Of a stretch of 64,000 nt of DNA, positions 52,540 to 64,000 are shown in pieces. Location of the stretch: the NCBI GenBank assembly GCA_033977485.1, contig CM066988.1:77348669-77412668 (forward strand), given 5' to 3'. Position numbers and translations under genes: made by a program. The stretch comes from Hydrangea macrophylla. Taxonomy: Eukaryota; Streptophyta; Magnoliopsida; Cornales; Hydrangeaceae. Position 1 is the stretch's first letter; each line of letters begins with the position of its first letter. Below the pieces are notes generated by a model. That model was not told the origin of the DNA. It saw only the letters and a list, made by a program, of their open reading frames with translations, and did not search any database.

Positions 52540-54180
52540 GGATCAACAATATTATCCTCAGACTTGTACATTATCCACTCTCATAGCTATAGTAGAGATA
52601 AACTCTCTAATAGCACTGTTCTTGCAACATATCTGTCACCTCTTATTTGTTATAACGATTCTATACTTTCGCAATAGCTGCATTACTATCGCAGTGGATA
52701 AAACAGCTGGTATCTATCTCTCCCTTAAAGGGGTATCTAATAGCAGGCATTTTAGCCAAGCTTTCCTCACTAATCGTAACTAATGGTATCATCTCTAGGT
52801 CCATCGTGGACTTAACCAAAATAGTCTATTTTTAGACTTTCATAAAACTATGGCCCCAGTTACACCAAAAAGTGTATCCACTGGTGGTCTTGGAGTTGTT
52901 TGAGAGGGTATTCCAATCAGCATCGTTGTATCCTTTAAGAATAGCGGAAAACCCAATGTAATCAGAAGTTCATGGTCCTTTTAAGGTAACACATGACTTT
53001 GTCAACAATTCTCCCAATACTGAATATGTAGCAACTTGTGGCTTTAGAGTCTTCCATTATGGGATAGGAATTGACATCACTGTCACCTTCAAGTACAGTG
53101 GGAAACTCTTTATAGACAATACCTAAATTAATAGGTTTCTTTAAAACATCATAATTTTTTCAATTGCACTCCTAACTTCAAAATTGCATACTTAGTTTCC
53201 CATGCAAAAAACTAATTTGGTTAAAACCAGCCTTGAAAACCAAAAAATTAAATCTTTCAAACTTTGAAGTATGCAATACAATTAAAAAAATAAAAAATAA
53301 AAATAGAATAAAATTCTTCTTATCTCCGGGGTATACAACTCATTTTCAAAATTTAATTTCTTCCAAAAATGACATTCAACTCACCCATACCAGAAGATTG
53401 GTATTGTATAAATAACCTAGTAAAACATATTTTATTCTCCATTGGAGCCATTGGAGAGTATCTCTTGTAACAATTGTGATTGTTACTCAAATGCCTAGAG
53501 CCACTCATGACATTAAAATAATAGTAATTTCTCAAAACCTCTTGAAAGTGCCATCACAAGCTCTTGTAATTTTAATCCGTAAATTACATTGGCTTCACCC
53601 CAAATCCTTCACATAAAAATTAAGAGACAATAAATTTTTGGTCTCTTTTGCCATATCTAAATTAGAACCAAAAATTAATAACTCATCCATGTATAAATAT
53701 ATCATAACACATACTCCTTCTGTGTATGACAAATAAATACATTTGTCACTTTTAATAAATTTGAACCATTTGGAAAAATAGTTTGTTCAAAATTTCCATA
53801 CCACTGGTTGGGTGCCATTTTTAAACCATATAAAGTGTAAATAACTTTCCACACTTTATTCTTATTTATAAACCTTAATTAGGTTTATCCAAATAAATTT
53901 CATCTCCTAATTCACCATTTTAAAAAAAATGGTTTTAACATCCATTTCATGAGTATATAAATCATAAATAACAACAATAACTAATAAAATATATTGGATG
54001 TAAAATAGGAGAATTAGTATCCAAAAAATCAACATTTTCCTTTTGACTAAAACCCTTAGCTTCAAAAGTGGCTTCATTCTTATTCAATAGATCCATCGGG
54101 TTTAAAGGAAATCTTTCTAAGGCTCCATTTACGTACTTCCAATCTAAGTAGTAAATCCACAAGTTCCAATTGAGTAACTG
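52540..54180 (-). pseudogene. pol: Copia D pol: RT and RNase H remnants
   Basis: Minus-strand pieces. RT N-terminal block AKGFSQKENVDFLDTNSPI (about 54075-54015). LYGLKMAPNQWYGNFEQTIF around 53830. A decayed catalytic block YYIYMDELLIFGSN (YVDD changed to YMDE) near 53690. An RNase H-like tail with STMDLEMIPL and IHCDSNAAIAKV near 52800-52660. Many stops. 52000-52540 and 54200-55260 hold only AT-rich decayed internal sequence with no readable domain. Confidence 0.7.
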
Positions 54181-55267
54181 TTATTGTTTTTCAGAGCGGA
54201 ATATTCTATTAAAAAACTGTACATGCAGTTTTGTAGAATTAACCCCAAACATTTGATTCATCTCAATCGAACCACTCACACAGTTACTATACTATGTGTA
54301 ACACATCTACACAGCAACAACCTGGGCTGGTGCGTCCAACACATATAAAAGAGAGAGACAGACCAAAAATAAATAAATACATTGACCAATTTTTAACACT
54401 AAAGATTTGCTTTGCAACCACTAATTTAATTCCTTCAATGCCATTACTCAATACATATGTATTATCTTTGATTTTCAGATTGCAACCGATCAATACAATC
54501 GGCTATATACATAATATGCATTCATTATGACAATATGTGGCTGTTGCAAAACTAAATGCTAATAAAATATTCTATTCATTCACACTCTTGGACTTCTCAC
54601 TGCCAATAAGTAACTTCTTTACAAATCAGGCCTAATTCACCTCTTCATTCACACGGTTCTTAGAACAATATACAATCTCTAAATTGTAAGTAAAAGATGC
54701 ACAGTTTTGTAAATGGGTTTCAAATAGGCACTTTTTATTTTTCTATTTTATTTCAAGCATGTTTACAAGGCCTGCACCCTTACATAAACATATACCAGTT
54801 ATTATCCATTAATGAATAACACACTTTCCTACCAAAAGGCCAAAATAATGGACTGTGGGAATACAAAATGTGTACTTGACATATTAGAACCTCTGTGTAA
54901 TATTGGACCATAACGATTGCCTTATGTAAGCAAACTTGACAAAGTATCCAATGTTTGAACAAAGATCTTTTCTTTGAAAAGTCAAAAAACTTTTACTGTT
55001 ATTGTTATGAACGTTATGAATAACATGACCAAACTATCTCATTAATAGCATAGCAAACCGTGGGGTTATCAAACATGTGTGGTGAAATAGATTGCTCCAT
55101 AAAACAATTACAGATTACGCAAAATGAAAAAATCCAATTTTTTGAAAGAATTCAAAAAAACCAAGCACCGTGATAAAGGATATAAACCCTCAAATCTAAA
55201 TGGCTTGTACATGTCATGGGACTAAGAGGATGATCCATAATTTACGGCAAAATAAGTGTCTTAAAAT

Positions 55268-55845
55268 TGTAGGAACATGTAAATAAGATTGGAATGGAAT
55301 TACCAGATCAGTAGCCTCTTTAACAAATCATGGGCCGAGTCGCGGATCTCGCTTTCTTTAAGACGTTTCGCGGCTCTGCCCAAAGTGTACAAGCAGTTCG
55401 TACATGCCACGCCGTCCCCAAGATAAAACAGCCCAGAAATCACCTCTGTCTCAGTTTACTTTTGTACCAAAGTAAACTGAAAACTCGACACCTTTCAAAT
55501 CATATTGCTCGGAATCAAAATTATTGAAAACTCTCTCTTTTATTTTGAAAACAAGAACTTCAAACTGATTTTCTCACTTTTTTCAAGTTTTGGAATTCAC
55601 TTAAAACTTCTTATTTTATTTTTTTTATTTTTTTTGTGTATTTTTCTGTTGGAGGAACTACTCTATTTTTATAGGAAATAAATCTGTCTGTTAGGCTATG
55701 TTACCGTTGGATCGTTCGTCTGTTACAAGAATAAATTCATGAATGTAGGAATATTAATGCTATTAAAAGAGATCATGATTGCATGTTTTTAAACATATAA
55801 AACATGTGCCTTTTTTTAATAATATTTTATGAAAATACTCTAACA
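55268..55845 (-). repeat. 5' LTR of Copia D (578 bp)
   Basis: On the minus strand it starts TGTTAGAGTATTTTC and ends CATGTTCCTACA. It is followed on the plus strand by the AGGAA target duplication and the continuation of the Athila C LTR. Confidence 0.9.
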
Positions 55846-56213
55846 AGGAATGCTAAAGAGTTAAAGCCCCATTAGTACTTAAATGTTAAAACATGGTTGT
55901 GGTTGAGACAACATAGATTCACATGTTCCGAACACCCTTTTATAAATAGTTTTGAATTCAAAGTCCTGTTCTAGTTAATTCAATTGTTACTTAACCTTAA
56001 TAAATTTAGTTTAATCGTGAATATAGTAGAATCATTAGAACCTCCATTTTAAAAAAATTCATCCTTTTTTTTCTCTTTAGGTCTCAATCTAGAATCCTCT
56101 GTCCCCAATTTCTGTTCCTTGGGATACGACCTGGTCTTACCAGTTTTATCACTCGATGCGACCGTCTATACTTGGACGTACTCATAAGAGCACACACAAT
56201 TTAAGTCGTGTCA

Positions 56214-57510
56214 GTTATCTTGGGCATGGATTGGTTGTTGGTTAATTAAGCTAAAATTGATTATGAGCATAAACGGGTTTTCCATCCACTAGGGCGAGGA
56301 GAGTTTACTTTTCAGGGTAGTGGTGTGACCGTTTCTCTATACGGGTTTGTCGCATTTCATTACATTTGTCATGCATGATAATGTGATGTGTTGTGATGTG
56401 CATTTGTGGTACATGTGTGAGTGAGCTATGATTCACGAGTTGATTTGGGTGTCTATGTAAGAGAACCCTCTGAGACTGTGTGAAATGGATGTTTTGATGT
56501 TGTGAAGTCTCTCCGAGTTTGAGACGTTCATTGTGGAATACCCTAAATGTTTATCTGAAAATAAATATTTACTTGTGTATTTCACTATTGGTATTATTAT
56601 CTAGTTTAGAATTTATTTCTGTTGTTAATTTTAGTATCCTTGTGAGGACGAATTAACACGCTACATAATTGGTAGGCTAATTAGTAATTTCATAAAATCA
56701 CGTGTAATCGTGTTTTAGCAACCAAACGGAACTTAGCTGAAAACTTTCATAATTTTAGTTTCACTCGTGAAGTAATGAATTAGACGTGTAAGATGTTTCG
56801 GAGAATAATTAAAATTTTTGAGAACTAGTGAGAAGGCAAACGTAATTTTTTAGAGTCGTGCGTGTATACAGAAAGAGGTGACATATTTTCATTTACAAAA
56901 GTTTTTCTAACCTAAATCAAGAGGAGACCAAAGAGAGATTTGGAAACTTTGATCTTCACGATGCCAAACGACGACCGTTCGTCCGTTGGTTTTCGACCAA
57001 AATCATATTTTTGAACTCCTAGAGGTAAGACCTCCATTTTGATATCCACTAGGACTTGTTTGACTAAGTTTTCTGAAAACTCATTTTCATTTTTAGGAAT
57101 TTTCCTAAAAAGTTGATAATCGGACTTTTGATCCATAGGAATTTTACTAAACGGACTTTTGCACGATCTTTGTGCTCGGGTTTTCTTTGGAACGAATTTT
57201 AGGAGTGTCAATCGGAGGTGAGTGATTCAACCATGTGTTTTGGAATGATTTCTTGACATTTATTTATGTTTGGTATGAAAAGCATGTGTTAGTTCATAGA
57301 TATATATTGTTTAGTTCATTTTGGGCAACTATATCAATAAGTAGGCCCAATTGCAAGGTGAAATATTTTGGTTATGTGATCAAAAGCATGGTGAAATGTG
57401 ATTTGAGCATGTTTAGTTGCTATTTGGGTCAAAGGAGCCCGTGGTACCAAGGCATTGTTATGCAGCCGTTGTAGGCATAAGGTCGCATGTTTGAAGAAAA
57501 GAAACGTGGG
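56214..57510 (+). mobile_element. Tekay-type fragment: protease scrap and partial LTR
   Basis: 56214-56331 reads VILGMDWLLVN*AKIDYEHK with RVFHPLGRGEFTF, the C-terminal protease block of a chromovirus. The sequence then lacks RT to integrase. From about 56532 (TGTGGAATACCC) it matches LTR E. The LTR is cut at 57510 by the Athila-like LTR. Confidence 0.7.
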
Positions 57511-59805
57511 TGACGACGTCCTACTAACGCGTTTTCTTATTAACACCCAAGTGTAGGTGATAGTAGAAGTAATAAAGTTCTGGTAAGACCAGGTCGAACC
57601 CACAAGGAACGGCAAAAAGATTTTTTAAGATAGGAAGTAACTACTTTATCCCTAAAAAGAAAATAAACGATAGATTTTTGGGGCTTTACCAAAACTACTA
57701 ATTCTATGTTTTTGTAGTAAATCTAATATAAAGGCTATTTGTTTTTGAGTAGTTTATTGTAAGATTTTAACAGTACAAAAATAAACTAACTAAGATGCTA
57801 GTAAGAAAAGGAAGAAAATGAGATAAAATAGATTCACATGAAATGAACTTTTTGGATTTTGTTATAGCGAAAGATGGAAATAATACAAATATTTAATCTA
57901 AGTTATCTAAAAATAGGAAATATTAATTAACTTGGAAGAAATTATTTAAATGGATTGGGAATATACAAATCAACACTAGATCACACAACTTTTGTGCTTT
58001 TGAAAGTGGTTCTTTATTTGAAAGTAAACTTATACCAGTTAAAGTCATATCAAGTGTGTCAGGTTTGATATGAAACGACATCGTTCAGTTTAAAGAAAAA
58101 TTAAGAGGTAATCGGACAATAGCCAGGCTCAAACTCAAGCCCGCAAATGTAGGTTATTCGGCACTCAGTCCCCACCACTCTACCACTACACGATTGTCTG
58201 TCCATTAATGGATAGAAATATGTGTATGTATACTTGAAATATAAACTTTATTAAATAAATTGTTTTGTATGCTAGGTGTTTTTTATGACAAAAGGCATAG
58301 TTTGACAATTCACATAATTAAATTCTTATTTCAAATACGTAATCTTTTGAAATCCAATAAAGTTGTAGTCTGTAAATATGTTAAATAGTCATAAACTATA
58401 GATATTTTTGGCCAGAAATAAAAAAACAACCCATCTAGATAAATCTGCCCATTTAAGATTAGTGCACAAAAGTTGTGATTTCTGAGTTTTTATTGCATAT
58501 CCTCAATTAAAGTTTTAGCCTAACATTTTTAGAATTGAAACTGTCATCTAAATAACCTTTAAAGAAAGATTAAATAGGTGTACACAATCACTGTCTTATT
58601 AAGATTAAGGTCATAACACTAAGGTAAGAGTGAAAATTAATATTAATATGCCTTTTCTTCACTTAACAATAGTTGGAATTGAATTCTTGGAATCTGCAAA
58701 TTAACAAATTTTAGTACAACTAAGATAATAAAACATAAATAAATTGAAGTACTGAACCAAAATAAGATACTAAACCTTTGACTTTGAATTCTTGCTGGGT
58801 CACAGTGGATGAACTCCAAAAACACAAACAAGGCCAAACCAAATCTAAATCTAATTTGGGAATGAGATATATATATATTGTCGGTATTCTTGGGGCTCTA
58901 ATAGCTTATTATAACAATTACGTAACAAACAAGTCCAGAGTTTAATTGGAAATTGCGTCGTACAGTGAATGGAATTTTTTTTTAACAAAAACCGGAAATT
59001 TGGGGTTTCAAACTATTTTAGAGAATATCTACAATTACAACTATATTAATAACACTAAAATCTAAAAACTGATTTTTCATACAGTAGATGAAAATAATTA
59101 CAGAGATTTTTTAACTTGAAATCATCAATTACATGAAAGAAAATCTTTACAACTTTTAGAACATAAATCAAACAAAGAAAAACTGAAATTTCTACATGGT
59201 AACTTTGGCTATAGAATTCTTCTTATGGTTTTCTCTCTAGCTGTGTGGCTCTGTGTGCTCTCTGTGTGGTTGTGTCTTCTGTGTCTCCTCCTCTCTTTCT
59301 GTGGTTGTCCATTTATAGACGAAGATCGTCTGTCTTGCTTTAGTGAAGGATGAGAAGATTCGTCATCCAGTTTGTCATTGAACAGGGATAAAAGTGAGGG
59401 TTTGCTCATTTTTTCAATTCTTGCCCATTTTTTCTTCTGACACCATTTTGAATCAATTGGTAGAGAGAGAGAGAGAGAGAGAGAGAGATTCCAAATTTCC
59501 CACGTTACATATATATGTAGAAATATCCCTTTCAAGGCATTAAATGCCTTGCTTGTTTTTCTTCTTGATAAGTTTTTTTCCTTTCTTTGTCTTTGTCTCT
59601 TTTTTTTTGGATTTTTTCTTTGGTCTTAAGACTGGTAGTTAGGAATTTTTGACAACGTAAATAAGCACAAATGAGCATAGGAGATAATCCTATGTGTTCG
59701 CTGCTTTTTTTCTTTCCTTTTATTGCATGATTTCAACTCCATTTTTACCTAAGCATGTAAAATATGTAAAAGCACATAATTATACACATTTGAGTGATAT
59801 TATCA
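57511..59805 (-). mobile_element. Athila-like LTR, minus strand, probably solo
   Basis: The minus strand starts TGATAATATCACTCAAATG (59805) and ends TAGTAGGACGTCGTCA (57511) after the Athila-style block GTGGGTTCGACCTGGTCTTA and CACCTACACTTGGGTG. It has a minus TATA (CTATAAAT, 59311-59318), a palindrome AGACGAAGATCGTCT next to it (59317-59331) and an AG microsatellite (59462-59488). It has no coding sequence. The TATA-to-end distance is longer than in Athila A, so it may contain further small insertions (for example near 58080-58260). Confidence 0.65.
59462..59488. repeat. (AG)n microsatellite
   Basis: An uninterrupted AG run of 27 bp. Confidence 0.95.
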
Positions 59806-59806
59806 T

Positions 59807-60421
59807 TGATACGTCCAGAAATATTTTGCTAGAGTCAAACTGCCACAACAGCAGTGGAAGACCTGGATTACCCGGAAGGGGAGCTGGTGGCCCACAGATC
59901 CCGAGGTCTGGTCAACAATTACCGCTTGGGGTGCCCTCACAGCCCAGGCTTGCCGCGCAGCAGCCCTTCGCGAGGTGCGGTCCGACAGCCAAGCCGCACA
60001 GCAGTTTCCTAATCCAGTCATAAGACTAATGGAAAGTGTAGATAGTTTCCTAATCTACTTAGGAAACCTTCCATGATGTATGCTCATCCAATAGTAATTA
60101 GATGGAGTTTCCTTATCTCGTCAGTTACCATGTATGGGTGGTCTCTTACACCTATAAAAGGGACCACTCACCCTCATCAGAGGGATCGCATTCTTAACCT
60201 AAAGAATAGCTAAATACTATATCATACGCATATACCCGGCCGGTATTACTGGTAGTGCCGCCCAATTGTTGGCTCACCAGGCCCGCCGGTGATCTGCAAG
60301 TGTAGCGCACTGACGCACCACGTGGACGTAGGTCACCTCATTAACGGGGCCGAACCACACACAAACCATCGTGTCACCATCTCTCTCTCTTAATTACTCT
60401 TACCAGTTTTTGGCATCATCA
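59807..60421 (+). repeat. 5' LTR of Tat element (615 bp)
   Basis: This LTR runs from TGATACGTCC to TTGGCATCATCA. It matches 1888-2515. TATA CCTATAAAAGG at 60151. GC-rich in its first third. Confidence 0.88.
60151..60161 (+). promoter_or_regulatory. TATA box of Tat LTR
   Basis: CCTATAAAAGG, same context as 2177-2186. Confidence 0.75.
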
Positions 60422-60424
60422 GTT

Positions 60425-60442
60425 TGGCGCCGTTTATGGGAA
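60425..60442 (+). promoter_or_regulatory. Primer-binding site, Tat element
   Basis: TGGCGCCGTTTATGGGAA three bases after the LTR. The first ten bases match the tRNA-Asp-type site of Athila; the rest differs, as is common in Tat elements. Confidence 0.75.
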
Positions 60443-60558
60443 ACGACAAGTCTTCTCATCAACAAATTCCTTGACTGATCAACATACCACCAAAGACAGG
60501 TAAGAAAAACACTGCCCCGACCGGCCAGGAGAAATTACAGCTCGAGCAAACCGCCTCC

Positions 60559-62042
60559 ATGACTTCCAAGCAGGTGACTGCGGCACTCGCGCAACTTCTG
60601 GAAGGCCAACAGAAGACCCAGTGGCAAATTGAAGCGTTGTTGGCCTTGCAGGAAAAGCGCCCCAAATCCGAGAACCGGACTGAGAAAAGTGCCCCCGACC
60701 GGGACCAGCCAAGAGTTCGGAATCATACCCACTCTGCGCCGGTCTCCCCGTCGGACTGGGAGCACGCCCAGGACGGTGACCACAGCGGAGCTCCAAGGCG
60801 CGCCAGGCGGAGGGCCCGGATCAATCCCTGTCTGGTGGAAGATGCTAGAGACATCATCAACATGCGGCGCGCCACTAGGAGGGAGGAATCAAGGCCAAAG
60901 CCCCGGGAATCAGCCAGAGACCCTCTGGCACGGAGCCGGGGAGATCTTAGGCATACGATTACCTGGAGTCAGAGCTGGGTTCTATCCCCGAGGTCTACAC
61001 ACTTCGAAGAAGAAGCCTCTTCATCTGATCCGACTTACTGCTCGAAAATCGAAAGGAAGACCGAGCGGGGAGATGTGAACGCTCAAATCTAGGGTTTGCA
61101 AAAATAGATCTAGTAATTGAGCCGTAAGTAGCGCCCTGACCATACCAACACAGAGACCGAGTCGCCCTATGCCGCTCGGGTTACTGGCTTCCCCATCACA
61201 TGGAAGTTTGAGCCACCGCATCTCAGTTCTTATGACGGGACCGGGAGTTCAGTTGACCACATCCGCACCTATAGGGCCCAGATGGCGTTGGTCACCACTG
61301 TCGACGAATTGCTATGCCTGGCCTTCCCCAGCACACTAAAGGAGCCAGCTGTGTAGTAGTTCCACGCCCTCAAGCCCCGAACGGTTGATGACTTCAAGAC
61401 GCTGAGTAAGCTGTTCATTAGTCAGTTTGTAGGGATGCTCGACCGGTCACAGCCGGACACTCAGCTATTGACCGTCAAGTAGCGCAAGGGTGAATCCCTA
61501 AGGGAGTATGTGGAACGCTTCAATCAGCAGAGGCTCCAGATCTGCAACTTGAACAAAACCGCAGCCATCATGGCCTTCTGCTCAGGAGTTCAGCACACCA
61601 AAGTTGCTACGTCGTTCCACAGAGACTAACTGGCAACCCTGGTGGAGCTCTTGGAGAGGGTCGGAAAGTACATAGACACAGAGGAATTCCTGAAGTCCAA
61701 ACGCACCGGTTTCATGGGAGAAGAGTCCCTGAAAGCCAAGCGGAGGCGGGAAAGCTCTGAGAAGGGCCCGGTAAAGAAGCTCAGGCAGGACCAACAGAGA
61801 GGAGGCCGGGATCAGCCCCAGATCGCTTTCATGCCTCTGTCTCGACCAATCCACGAGGTCATGGCCGTCGCCGAGGTGCAGAGGTTACTTCAACAACTGG
61901 CCAAACTAAAACCCCGCCCGGGAAGAGGAATCAGGATAAGTTTTTCCGTTTCCATAGAGACCACGACCATGACACAGAGGATTGTTTCAAGCTCAAGATA
62001 GCCATAGAAAAGCTGATTGAGCAGGGTTATCTGGCAGAATAA
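60559..62042 (+). pseudogene. gag: Gag of Tat element
   Basis: It starts MTSKQVTAALAQLLEGQQKT; the start was chosen because an in-frame stop lies just upstream. The first 177 codons are open. At least seven in-frame stops follow (61090, a cluster to 61130, 61352-61357, about 61480, about 61627), most at Gln or Trp codons of the left copy. One frame change near 61910 leads to the zinc motif FRFHRDHDHDTEDC, where the first Cys is Phe. It ends at a TAA (62040). Confidence 0.85.
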
Positions 62043-62666
62043 GTCGCGACGGACGGACAGCCTGCGCAAGGAGCCCGACCTCCCAGTCAAATCCAGCTGC
62101 TCGGTCAAATCAACGTGATCTCCGGAGGAACGTCGGGCGGCGGGGATTCGCAGTCGGCAAGTAAGAGGCATGCTCGGGCATCCCGGGCGGATGTCTGGCA
62201 GGTCCAATCCACCGTCTCCCCGCCAACTGACATACTGACATTCACCTCCGACGATTTGCAGGGCGTCCAATGCCCCCATGATGACCCGCTGGTTGTGACG
62301 CTCTCCATAGCCAATTACGTGGTCAAGAGGGTGCTGGTGGACACAGGTAGCTCGACCAACATCATGTTTGTGTCAGCATTCGATCAGCTTGGGATTTCCC
62401 GGGACCGGCTCCGCCCAGTTGCTATTCCCCTGGTGGGTTTTAACGGATCCAGCACCCAACCGCTCGGTACCATGGAGCTACCCGTGCTTATGGGAACTTA
62501 CCCTCAACAGGTCTCCCTGCTGTCTAATTTTGTAATAGTGGAGGCTCCATCTGCCTACAACGTCATTCTTGGGAGGCCCACACTCAACAGAGCCATGGCT
62601 GTCGTCTCCACCTATAGCCTGACAGTCAAGTTCCTGACCCCTCAGGGCCCTGGGAGCCTGCGCTGA
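62043..62666 (+). pseudogene. pol: Aspartic protease of Tat element
   Basis: An open frame of 207 codons after the gag stop. The catalytic motif VLVDTGSSTNIMF is intact at about residue 100. YNVILGRPTLNRAMAVVSTY follows. It ends at a single TGA (62664), probably from GGA or CGA, after which the same frame continues into RT. Confidence 0.88.
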
Positions 62667-64000
62667 GACCAGGCAACCGCCAGGAATTGCTATGTCAGTT
62701 CCCTTCATCGGGAGGTCATCACAGAGACATTGAACGTCCAGGAGATGGACCCAAGGGACCAGAATGATAGAGTGGGCCCGATCAAAGAATTGGAGCAAGT
62801 GGTGTTGAACCCACAACTCCCAGACCGAACGGTAAGTATCGGCACCCTGTTTAAGCCCCGCCTTAGGGAGAAGCTAATTCAATTTCTGCAACAGAGTCAG
62901 GATGTATTCACCTGGTGCCACGAAGATATGCCCGTGATTGATCCCCGAGTAATGTCTCACCCGCTCAACGTCGACCCAGACTCCCGGCCTGTGAAGCAGA
63001 AGAGACGAGGCATGACCCCCGAGAGACAGAAAGCAGTGGGTGAAGAGGTCGAGAGGCTCCTCAAAGCCCACTCCATACGAGAAGTCTGCTATCCCGACTG
63101 GCTAGCCAATGTAGTACTTGTAAAGAAAAGCAGCGGGAAGTGGAGGATGTGCGTGGACTTCACCGACCTGAACAAAGCCTGCCCCAAGGACTGCTATCCG
63201 CTGCCCAGGATAAACCTCCTTGTGGATTCCACGGCCGGCCACTCGCTGCTCTCGTTCATGGATGCCTACTCCAGGTACAATCAGATTAGCATGTACCACG
63301 GAGACGAAGAGAAGACCTCGTTCATCACGGATCAAGGGACCTACTGCTATAAGGTCATGCCCTTCGGCCTCAAAAATGCTGGGGCAATTTATCAATGCCT
63401 GGTCAACTACATGTTCAAAGACTTGATCGGAAAATCAATGGAGGTATACGTCGATGATCTGCTGATCAAAAGCCGGCACGAGTCTGACCACCTGGAACAC
63501 TTGGCCGTGGCCTTTAGCATTTTGAGGAAATTCGGGATGAGGTTGAACCCAGCCAAGTGCACATTTGGTGTTTCGTCCGGAAAGTTCTTAGGGCACCTGG
63601 TCAACAGGCAGGGAATTAAAGCAAACCCCAAGAAGATCCAAGCCATCATTAACATGCAGTCGCCCCGGTCAACCAAAGAAGTACAGAGTTTGGCCGGACG
63701 GGTAGCCACACTGAACAGATTTGTCTCCAGAGCTACCGACCGGTGCCTGCCATTCTTCAAGATCCTCCGTAAGGCATTTCAGTGGTCAAAAGAGTATGAA
63801 GAGGCGTTCCAGGAACTCAAGAAGTACTTGGCATCTCCTCCTCTACTCTCAACGCCTATACCTGGGGAAGAATTGTTCCTATACCTGGCAGTCTCACCCT
63901 CAGCGGTTAGCTCGGCACTTGTTCAGGAAGAGCTCGGGATAAAGTTCCCAATGTACTACACTAGCCGGGCGCTCCAGGGCGCGGAAAGTAGATACTCCCG
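62667..64000 (+). CDS. pol: Reverse transcriptase and RNase H of Tat element (open to window end)
   Basis: No stop in 444 codons, same frame as the protease. RT spans residues about 115-310: VVLVKKSSGKWRMCVDFTDL, SFMDAYSRYNQI, VMPFGLKNAGAIYQ and the catalytic EVYVDDLLIKS, all intact. The connection SLAGRVATLNRFVSRATDRC and the start of RNase H (LYLAVSPSAVSSALVQ, PMYYTSRALQGAESRY) follow. With no ATG near its start it would be made as part of the Pol polyprotein. Continues beyond 64000. Confidence 0.92.

Larger units (their letters stand above)
48700..55845 (-). mobile_element. Ty1/Copia element (Copia D), degraded, minus strand
   Basis: 7146 bp flanked by a perfect target duplication AGGAA (48695-48699 and 55846-55850). 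It has TG..CA ends and two LTRs (48700-51910 with an insertion; 55268-55845). The minus-strand polypurine tract AAGTGGAGGAT (51911-51921) fixes the orientation. The internal part is only 3.4 kb and decayed; RT and RNase H traces are readable. Confidence 0.88.
40630..56213 (+). mobile_element. 5'-truncated Athila element (Athila C) with heavily nested 3' LTR
   Basis: It aligns in order with the last third of Athila A: purine tract (AGTTGGGGGTGATC near 40848), internal array 1, TATA, leader with splice donor, array 2, downstream ORF, stem-loop, 3' UTR, polypurine tract, LTR. There is no gag or pol. The LTR (45211-56213) is about 1.7 kb once the two insertions are removed, and ends in the Athila block GGATACGACCTGGTCTTACC ... 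AAGTCGTGTCA. Confidence 0.88.
45211..56213 (+). repeat. 3' LTR of Athila C, interrupted by two insertions
   Basis: LTR pieces: 45211-45707, 47848-48699 and 55851-56213. TG start, TCA end. Array 1 is in the first piece; TATA (TATATATAG, 47872) and array 2 are in the second; the Athila 3'-end block is in the third. Net length is about 1.7 kb, close to the 1.6 kb of Athila A. Confidence 0.85.
59807..64000 (+). mobile_element. Tat/Retand-lineage Ty3/Gypsy element, 5' part
   Basis: 5' LTR, primer site, gag, protease and RT-RNase H follow in order and run off the right edge of the window. RT motifs (CVDFTDLNKACPKDCYPLP, YVDDLLIKS, LNPAKCTFGV) are of the Tat type. Less decayed in pol than in gag. 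Confidence 0.92.

Noticed and set aside
58080..58260. tRNA-like or SINE-like stretch (CTCTACCACTACACGA)
   Set aside because: No full cloverleaf, A box or poly(A) tail could be assembled; too weak to call.
59209..59535. 108-codon minus-strand ORF near the AG microsatellite
   Set aside because: It overlaps the TATA box and start region of an Athila-like LTR, and its Ser/Leu run is the translated microsatellite.
1..64000. A cellular gene hidden between the elements
   Set aside because: Every stretch longer than 300 bp is assignable to a retroelement, an LTR or decayed non-coding repeat, or shows no coding signal.

Overview
The window is repeat-dense plant nuclear DNA, most likely angiosperm heterochromatin. 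It is AT-rich and made almost entirely of LTR retrotransposons of plant-restricted lineages: Athila and Tat/Retand of the non-chromovirus Ty3/Gypsy, Tekay/Del-type chromovirus, and Ty1/Copia. The Athila and Tat elements carry primer-binding sites starting TGGCGCCGT; the Athila A site matches the 3' end of plant tRNA-Asp. One hAT-type non-autonomous DNA transposon is also present. I found no convincing cellular gene, tRNA, rRNA or CRISPR array. Nearly every coding region is broken by stops and frameshifts, many explained by C-to-T or G-to-A change (CGA to TGA, CAG to TAG, TGG to TAG), as expected of methylated, silenced DNA.

Layout. 1-2515: 3' part of a Tat element that goes from gag straight to the 3' UTR, with pol missing. 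2516-3162: remnant of a minus-strand LTR. 3163-14166: Tekay element 1 on the minus strand, with two LTRs; its 5' LTR carries a 454-bp hAT element with an 8-bp target duplication. 14167-14760 and 38983-40629: a minus-strand Copia element. Between these two pieces lies an inverted pair of Athila B 3' ends (14761-17465 plus 34625-35252, against 35494-38982). The left arm is split by Tekay element 2 (minus), which is in turn split by a complete 14.6-kb Athila A element (19299-33927). This is a four-level nest. 40630-56213: 5'-truncated Athila C. Its 3' LTR is split by a Tekay-like LTR (45708-47847) and by a minus-strand Copia D (48700-55845), whose own LTR holds a further solo LTR F (48748-51388). 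56214-57510: Tekay-type protease scrap and partial LTR. 57511-59805: Athila-like LTR on the minus strand. 59807-64000: 5' part of a second Tat element, whose protease-RT-RNase H frame is open except for one stop and runs off the window.

The most unusual signal is a set of short palindrome arrays inside these elements. In Athila A (word TTCGATCGATCGAA), Athila C (CAATCGATTG) and the LTR remnant at 2.6 kb, the arrays usually contain six words. They sit just upstream of a TATA box and/or about 340-450 bp downstream of it. Athila A and C repeat this layout (array, TATA, leader, array) twice: once in the LTR and once inside the element, just before a conserved downstream ORF. That suggests a second, internal promoter cassette for the ORF. 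Tekay 1 has two further palindrome families in its LTRs, solo LTR F has another (CGGCACTCATTGAGTGCCG), and LTR E has a 49-bp inverted repeat built on TTTGACCGGTCGAAA. Function is unknown. RNA dimerisation or packaging, dimeric-factor binding, and simple sequence amplification all remain possible.
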